From an uncultured Dysgonomonas sp. (GTDB taxonomy: Bacteria; Bacteroidota; Bacteroidia; Bacteroidales; Dysgonomonadaceae), in NCBI GenBank assembly GCA_937995835.1, contig CALKIV010000025.1, forward strand, positions 62,001-126,000: 64,000 bases of DNA, written 5' to 3'. Below the pieces are notes generated by a model. The model saw nothing but the letters and a program-made list of their open reading frames with translations, ran no database searches and was not told the origin of the DNA. A program made the position numbers and the translations under genes. The first letter of the stretch is position 1, and the number at the start of each line of letters is the position of its first letter. Below are positions 59,820 through 64,000 of this stretch, piece by piece.

Positions 59820-60632
59820 CTATTCTTTTATCAGTGTTATGTTTTTGATGATCACAGGTTTTATCGGAGCATCATTGGGTGTGGTTTCTATTTTCTCTAT
59901 TTTTTTTACGATCTCCAAACCTTCATATACCTCTCCAAAAACGGTAAAATCTCCATCCAGATGAGGTGTTCCACCGACTTCCAGATAGGTGTCTTTTTGT
60001 GCTTGTGTATATTCCAGTATCTCTCCTTTTCTTTTTTCAGACTCTTGATCTATCACACTGCTGATTTCGGTAGGGAAGCGATTCCATTCCACAAAGCCAT
60101 CGGTGTAATATTGGTGTTTGATGGAGTCTTTGATGGCTTCGTCGATCGGCAGATCTTTGAAAATCTTATACTTCAAATCTTCCATGCGTTCTTCTTTAAA
60201 GGATTGGAAGTCTGCAGTCCAAATGGCTTTCCCGGTGACAATATAGAATTGATGTTTGTCTGACATCTTTTTGGGGTTCTCCTCATCCGGCCATCGGGCA
60301 GCTGCCAATGCGCCAGCCTTGTGGATGTGTTTGGCTGTGTTCACCTCAGGGGCTATCATCAGTTCTTCGTTGAGGATGCTATCTTTTTCTAGTCTGGTTT
60401 TTCCTGCCTGAATCATAAAGCCTTGTATCACTCTGTGAAAGTTTAAACCATCGTAATAGCCCTCTTCCACCAGCTGGGCAAAGTTGTGGCTGTGTAGGGG
60501 GGTGTCGTCATACAATACCACTTTAATATTCCCCATAGAGGTTTCTATGAGCACTTTCTGTCCCTCGGGTGCTTTGCTGCACATGGTGAGAGGAAGCAGA
60601 AGCATAAGGATAAAATAAATCTTTTTCATCAT
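59820..60632 (-). CDS. Cyclophilin-type peptidyl-prolyl isomerase, exported
   Basis: From MMKKIYFILMLLLPLTMC the protein has 270 residues, with a lipoprotein-like signal (LPLTMC followed by SKAPEG). Cyclophilin motifs are LIETSMGNIKVVLYDDTPLH, NFAQLVEEGYYDGLNFHRVI near residue 48, QGFMIQAGKT, and FTVFGEVYEGLEIVKKIEKI near the C-terminus. An insertion of about 90 residues lies between the two halves. The start at 60632 is preferred because a TAACTTTG promoter box lies just upstream, inside the longer frame. It probably helps fold envelope proteins. Confidence 0.92.
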   Translation of the reverse strand: MMKKIYFILMLLLPLTMCSKAPEGQKVLIETSMGNIKVVLYDDTPLHSHNFAQLVEEGYYDGLNFHRVIQGFMIQAGKTRLEKDSILNEELMIAPEVNTAKHIHKAGALAAARWPDEENPKKMSDKHQFYIVTGKAIWTADFQSFKEERMEDLKYKIFKDLPIDEAIKDSIKHQYYTDGFVEWNRFPTEISSVIDQESEKRKGEILEYTQAQKDTYLEVGGTPHLDGDFTVFGEVYEGLEIVKKIEKIETTPNDAPIKPVIIKNITLIKE

Positions 60633-60653
60633 ATCTTCTTGTATTGAAAGGAA

Positions 60654-60661
60654 CAAAGTTA
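60654..60661 (-). promoter_or_regulatory. -7 element before the cyclophilin gene
   Basis: TAACTTTG on the minus strand, about 20 bases before the chosen ATG; the -33 region is weak. Confidence 0.45.
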
Positions 60662-60734
60662 ATGCAGTATTTATCATTTTAATTATTTGTCAGATAAAAG
60701 CTTGAAAGAAATGCACCTTTTTGGGCTATTAGGT

Positions 60735-60765
60735 TTTTACTTATCTTTTATTTATATTAGATTTG
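60735..60765 (+). promoter_or_regulatory. Promoter of pyrH
   Basis: TTTT (60735-60738), 19-base spacer, TAGATTTG (60758-60765), about 60 bases before the ATG. Confidence 0.55.
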
Positions 60766-60826
60766 TAACTGTTTTTTGCATCAACATGTAACAAACAGAT
60801 TATTATACCAAATATAATTTTATAAA

Positions 60827-61537
60827 ATGGCAAAATATAAGAGAATACTCCTGAAACTCAGTGGCGAATCGCTAATGGGTGGGCAGCAATACGGAATTGA
60901 TACGAAACGATTGAACGAATACGCTTCTCAGATCAAGGAGATTGCCGATATGGGGGTTCAGATTGCCATTGTGATTGGTGGTGGAAACATTTTCAGAGGG
61001 CTTAGTGGTGCCTCTAAAGGCTTCGATAGGGTGAAAGGCGACCAGATGGGGATGTTGGCAACCGTGATCAACAGCTTGGCATTAAGTTCGGCGTTGACTG
61101 CCATTGGACAAAAATCGAGAGTGTTGACAGCTATACGCATGGAGCCGATTGGCGAAATTTATAGCAAATGGAAAGCTATAGAATCTATGGTGAACGATGA
61201 GGTGGTGATCCTTTCGTGTGGAACGGGGAATCCGTTTTTTACTACCGACACAGGTTCATCGCTTAGAGGCATTGAAATAGAAGCAGATGTGATGCTAAAG
61301 GGTACGCGTGTGGATGGTATCTATACGGCTGATCCTGAAAAAGATCCAACAGCAACCAAGTATGATAGCATTTCTTACGATGAGGTATATGCCAAGGGCT
61401 TGGAAGTGATGGATATGACTGCCACAGTGATGTGTAAGGAGAATAATTTGCCGATCATTGTTTTCAATATGGATATCGAAGGCAACTTGCTCAAGCTGAT
61501 GAAAGGTGAAAACATAGGAACTTATGTACATCTATAA
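60827..61537 (+). CDS. pyrH: UMP kinase
   Basis: PyrH phosphorylates UMP to UDP; it is a hexamer of the amino-acid kinase fold. The 236-residue protein has KRILLKLSGESLMG at the N-terminus, IAIVIGGGNIFRG near residue 45, DQMGMLATVINSLAL near 67, and GTGNPFFTTDTGSSLRGIEI near 127. The C-terminal NLPIIVFNMDIEGNL completes the fold. It is followed 44 bases later by frr, a frequent bacterial pairing, and both are essential. No unusual features. Confidence 0.97.
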   Translation: MAKYKRILLKLSGESLMGGQQYGIDTKRLNEYASQIKEIADMGVQIAIVIGGGNIFRGLSGASKGFDRVKGDQMGMLATVINSLALSSALTAIGQKSRVLTAIRMEPIGEIYSKWKAIESMVNDEVVILSCGTGNPFFTTDTGSSLRGIEIEADVMLKGTRVDGIYTADPEKDPTATKYDSISYDEVYAKGLEVMDMTATVMCKENNLPIIVFNMDIEGNLLKLMKGENIGTYVHL

Positions 61538-61581
61538 GAGAAAGAAGAATAAAAATTTATATAATAAACAAACATAATTTT

Positions 61582-62139
61582 ATGCTAGCCGATTTACAAA
61601 AAAATACGAAAGAAGCTGAACAGAAAATGGAGTCGACCATCGAATTTCTTAGAGATACGTTCGCTAGAATTCGTGCAGGGAGAGCCAATACCAGAATTCT
61701 GGACGGAATCTTTGTTGACTACTATGGCACTAATACCCCTCTGACAGGAGTGGCATCTGTGACTGTGGGTGATGCAAGAACATTGGTGATACAACCATGG
61801 GAGAAAAACATGTTGAAGGTGGTTGAAAAAGCTATCCTTGACTCTGATGTGGGTGTTACACCTGACAACAATGGCGAAATTATTCGCTTAAATATTCCTC
61901 CATTGACAGAAGAGCGTCGTAAAGATTTGTCGAAACAGGCAAAACAAGAGGCTGAAGATGCAAAGGTGAGCGTCAGAAATGCACGTCGTGAAGCTATAGA
62001 TGTGGTGAAAAAGACAGATAAACTGCCCGAAGACACTGCCAAAGATTTGGAAAATGATATTCAAAAGATTCATGACAAATATATTAAGAGAATCGATGAC
62101 CTTTATGCAGAGAAGGAAAAAGAAATAATGACCGTATAA
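61582..62139 (+). CDS. frr: Ribosome recycling factor
   Basis: RRF splits post-termination ribosomes together with EF-G. The 185-residue protein has the normal two-domain form: a long helical bundle and a small beta domain. Signatures are FARIRAGRANTRILDGI near residue 29, VDYYGTNTPLTGVASV near 49, and the C-terminal helix VSVRNARREAIDVVKK near 133, followed by DLENDIQKIHDKYIKRIDDL. It lies downstream of pyrH on what is probably the same message. Confidence 0.97.
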   Translation: MLADLQKNTKEAEQKMESTIEFLRDTFARIRAGRANTRILDGIFVDYYGTNTPLTGVASVTVGDARTLVIQPWEKNMLKVVEKAILDSDVGVTPDNNGEIIRLNIPPLTEERRKDLSKQAKQEAEDAKVSVRNARREAIDVVKKTDKLPEDTAKDLENDIQKIHDKYIKRIDDLYAEKEKEIMTV

Positions 62140-62169
62140 GATTTAGGATCGAAAGTCAGACTAAAACAT

Positions 62170-62208
62170 TGCCAATATCCTGCTTGTTCATAAGTTAGAA
62201 TATTGGCA
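62170..62208 (+). terminator. Possible hairpin after frr
   Basis: TGCCAATAT (62170-62178) pairs with ATATTGGCA (62200-62208), loop of 21, with only a short T-tract. It may reduce read-through into rsgA. Confidence 0.4.
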
Positions 62209-62234
62209 TCTTTGATTAAATATATAAGAGAATC

Positions 62235-63161
62235 ATGAACAAAGGACTGGTCAGAAAAAATACAGGCAGTTGGTTTTATATCCGAACCGATGAAGGAAAC
62301 GACATTCAGTGCAAGCTGAGAGGAACCTTTAGGCTCAAGGATATCAAAACCACCAACCCGATAGCTGTGGGCGATAGGGTGGTGTATGAGATGAATGACG
62401 ATGGCACGGGCTTGATCACCCAGATCAAGCAACGCAAAAATTATGTTATCAGACGCTCGTCCAATTTGTCGAAACAAGCACATATTATTGCTGCCAATGT
62501 AGATTTGTCCTTTCTGGTTGTAACAATTAATGAGCCTGAAACATCTACTGTATTTATAGACCGTTTTTTGGCATCGGCAGAGGCCTATCGTGTGCCTGTC
62601 TGCTTGGTATTCAACAAGGTGGATCTGTATGATGAGGAAGATATGGAGTATATAGATGCTCTGATGAAATTGTATGAATATATCGGCTACCAATGCATCA
62701 AAGTTTCATCAGTGACAGAAGAGGGGATGACAGAGTTGAAAGAAAAAATAAAGAATAAGGTGACTCTTTTCTCCGGACACTCGGGTGTGGGCAAATCAAC
62801 ACTGATCAATAGTCTGATTCCGGGTATAGAGCTGAAAACAGGAGGTATATCAGAATATCACAACCGAGGTATGCATACTACCACATTTTCTGAAATGGTG
62901 GACGTACCATCCGGAGGATATATCATTGATACTCCCGGCATCAAAGGTTTTGGAATGGTGGATATGGAGAAAGAAGAGATCGCTCACTACTTTCCCGAAA
63001 TATTTGAATTCTCTAAGCAGTGTAGATTTAATAATTGTCAACACATCAACGAGCCTGATTGTGCCGTGGTGGAGGCTGTAGAGAATCATCAAATATCAGA
63101 AAGCAGATATAAATCATATATAAACATTATGGAAGATGGAGCAGAGGACAAGTACAGATAG
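62235..63161 (+). CDS. rsgA: Small-subunit biogenesis GTPase RsgA
   Basis: RsgA tests 30S maturation near the decoding centre. The 308-residue protein has an N-terminal OB fold (about 1-75, FRLKDIKTTNPIAVGDRVVY). The GTPase is circularly permuted, so motifs come in the order G4 (VFNKVD, near 125), G1 (FSGHSGVGKSTLINSL, near 177) and G3 (IIDTPGIKGFG, near 230). The C-terminal zinc site is visible in CRFNNCQHINEPDCAV near residue 268. All parts are intact. Its 3' end overlaps the DUF2809 gene by 26 bases. Confidence 0.97.
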   Translation: MNKGLVRKNTGSWFYIRTDEGNDIQCKLRGTFRLKDIKTTNPIAVGDRVVYEMNDDGTGLITQIKQRKNYVIRRSSNLSKQAHIIAANVDLSFLVVTINEPETSTVFIDRFLASAEAYRVPVCLVFNKVDLYDEEDMEYIDALMKLYEYIGYQCIKVSSVTEEGMTELKEKIKNKVTLFSGHSGVGKSTLINSLIPGIELKTGGISEYHNRGMHTTTFSEMVDVPSGGYIIDTPGIKGFGMVDMEKEEIAHYFPEIFEFSKQCRFNNCQHINEPDCAVVEAVENHQISESRYKSYINIMEDGAEDKYR

Positions 63162-63555
63162 TGCTTTGAGGTTCAGATTCGATTACAAATCGTTTTTGAT
63201 TTTTCTGTTGATCTTTGTGGTAGAGGTAATCATTGCCTTTTTTATCAATGATGCCATTATTCGTCCCTATGGAGGAGATTTTTTGGTGGTGATTATGATT
63301 TTCTATTTCCTGAAATCGTTTCTAGCTACCAAAGATTCCTATTTGTTGTTGGGGACTTTGCTTTTTGCCTATGCTGTGGAGCTAGCTCAACTTTTCAGAG
63401 TGGTGAAAGTGTTGGGCTTGGAAGATAACAAGTTGGCTAGTACTGTTATTGGAACATCTTTTAGCATTGGCGATATGGTGGCTTATACATTGGGTATTGG
63501 TCTATGTTGGCTGATAGAAACGAAGTTTAGAAAAAGAAAGATAAATAAAAGTTAA
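63136..63555 (+). CDS. DUF2809 membrane protein
   Basis: A 139-residue protein with four membrane segments, the first at about 16-37 (FLIFLLIFVVEVIIAFFIND). The family pattern is clear: a first helix followed by IRPYGGDFLVVIMIFYFLKS near residue 42, where Arg-Pro-Tyr-Gly-Gly-Asp is the conserved loop, and AYAVELAQLFRV near residue 83. Function is unknown. The gene starts inside rsgA in another frame and so is likely translationally coupled to it; whether this is functional or only compact packing is unclear. Confidence 0.88.
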   Translation: MEQRTSTDSALRFRFDYKSFLIFLLIFVVEVIIAFFINDAIIRPYGGDFLVVIMIFYFLKSFLATKDSYLLLGTLLFAYAVELAQLFRVVKVLGLEDNKLASTVIGTSFSIGDMVAYTLGIGLCWLIETKFRKRKINKS

Positions 63556-63619
63556 AAAAAATGCTTGCAATCTAGAGAAACGTATTATTTTTACGTAGAA
63601 AGGCAAAATAAAAAGACAC

Positions 63620-64000
63620 ATGTCAACAGATGATTTAATGTTATTATTTCAGGTACTGTATATCGTTACAGCGTTAGGTGCCATGATTGTTGTCATCTCG
63701 GAAAACAGAAATCCCGTGAAGACCATTGCATGGGTGCTTGTGTTGTTGCTTTTACCTCTGGTTGGTTTGTTCTTTTATTACTTCTTTGGCGAAGATCATC
63801 GCAAGCAAAGATTTATATCTTATCGTATCAATAAAAAGCTGAAGAGTCCTTTGGCTGGTGAAGCATCTACCCCTCTTCTTTTGGAAATACCAAACAGATA
63901 TAGAGGACTTGCTCGTTTGTTGAATGCCGACAAAGATGCTCCACTATATGCAGGCACAAGTATTCATTTCTTTAAAGATGGAAAAGAGAAATTTGATGCT
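63620..64000 (+). CDS. cls: Cardiolipin synthase, N-terminal part (cut by window end)
   Basis: The frame begins at 63620 and is open to the window edge, giving 127 residues. Two membrane helices at the start (LLFQVLYIVTALGAMIVVIS and TIAWVLVLLLLPLVGLFFYY), joined by the ENRNP loop, and the following YYFFGEDHRKQRF segment are typical of cardiolipin synthases of the phospholipase D superfamily. The catalytic HKD motifs lie beyond the window. The product makes cardiolipin in the inner membrane. It follows DUF2809 by 64 bases. Confidence 0.9.
   Translation, partial: MSTDDLMLLFQVLYIVTALGAMIVVISENRNPVKTIAWVLVLLLLPLVGLFFYYFFGEDHRKQRFISYRINKKLKSPLAGEASTPLLLEIPNRYRGLARLLNADKDAPLYAGTSIHFFKDGKEKFDA

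Noticed and set aside
62103..62693. 196-codon minus-strand frame
   Set aside because: Antisense to frr and rsgA, both certain genes; no family features.

Overview
This window is a piece of a Bacteroidales (phylum Bacteroidota) chromosome; the genus cannot be fixed from it. Signs are the moderately AT-rich base composition, recurrent -7 boxes of the Bacteroidota form TAnnTTTG (usually TATCTTTG), few Shine-Dalgarno sequences, a SusC/SusD polysaccharide utilisation locus, lipoproteins with acidic residues after the lipobox cysteine, and families largely confined to the phylum (DUF4270, DUF3822, DUF5606, DUF6377, HU-SPOR fusions, free-standing starch-synthase N-terminal domains). No rRNA, tRNA, CRISPR array, transposase or phage gene was seen.

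Layout. 0-4 kb: the end of a secreted protein, the rpsF-rpsR-rplI ribosomal operon, a polysaccharide deacetylase/acetyltransferase pair and a MarR regulator. 4-13 kb: RimK-like ATP-grasp enzyme, secreted nuclease-family protein, beta-helix lipoprotein, DsbA-like oxidoreductase, pepD, then a Skp/OmpH-like lipoprotein, aroE and upp. 13-20 kb: Nif3/DUF2185/zinc-ribbon cluster, HU-SPOR protein, Pif1-like helicase with a small ParB-like partner. 20-24 kb: ECF sigma factor translationally coupled to a protein that joins an inner-membrane segment to an outer-membrane barrel, with flanking lipoproteins. 24-32 kb: CD225/DUF2752 membrane pair, LysE exporter, DUF4270 lipoprotein, half-size starch synthase homologue, panC-panD, MATE pump and a DUF6056-type membrane protein. 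32-36 kb: amn-holA and rmuC. 37-41 kb: rsmD-DUF3822, RecD-like helicase, DUF5606.

41-52.4 kb is a polysaccharide utilisation locus on the + strand: DUF6377 sensor/regulator, two surface or periplasmic accessory proteins, SusC, SusD, a GH71/99-like enzyme and a SusB-type GH97 alpha-glucosidase. The logic is detection, binding, TonB-dependent import and hydrolysis of an alpha-glucan-like glycan. 52.4-64 kb holds an MsrB-MsrA fusion, a macrodomain protein, a block of envelope and housekeeping genes (cyclophilin, CPBP protease, ABC-F, SGNH hydrolase, M13 peptidase), pyrH, frr, rsgA, DUF2809 and the start of cardiolipin synthase.

The only long gene-free stretch, 35871-37226, is the most unusual part. 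It contains a 466-bp tandem direct repeat plus a third partial copy. A 110-bp core therefore occurs three times, and each core carries a Bacteroidota promoter, about 72 transcribed bases and a hairpin with a T-tract. I read this as three tandem small-RNA genes of an unrecognised family; this is inference from sequence architecture alone.
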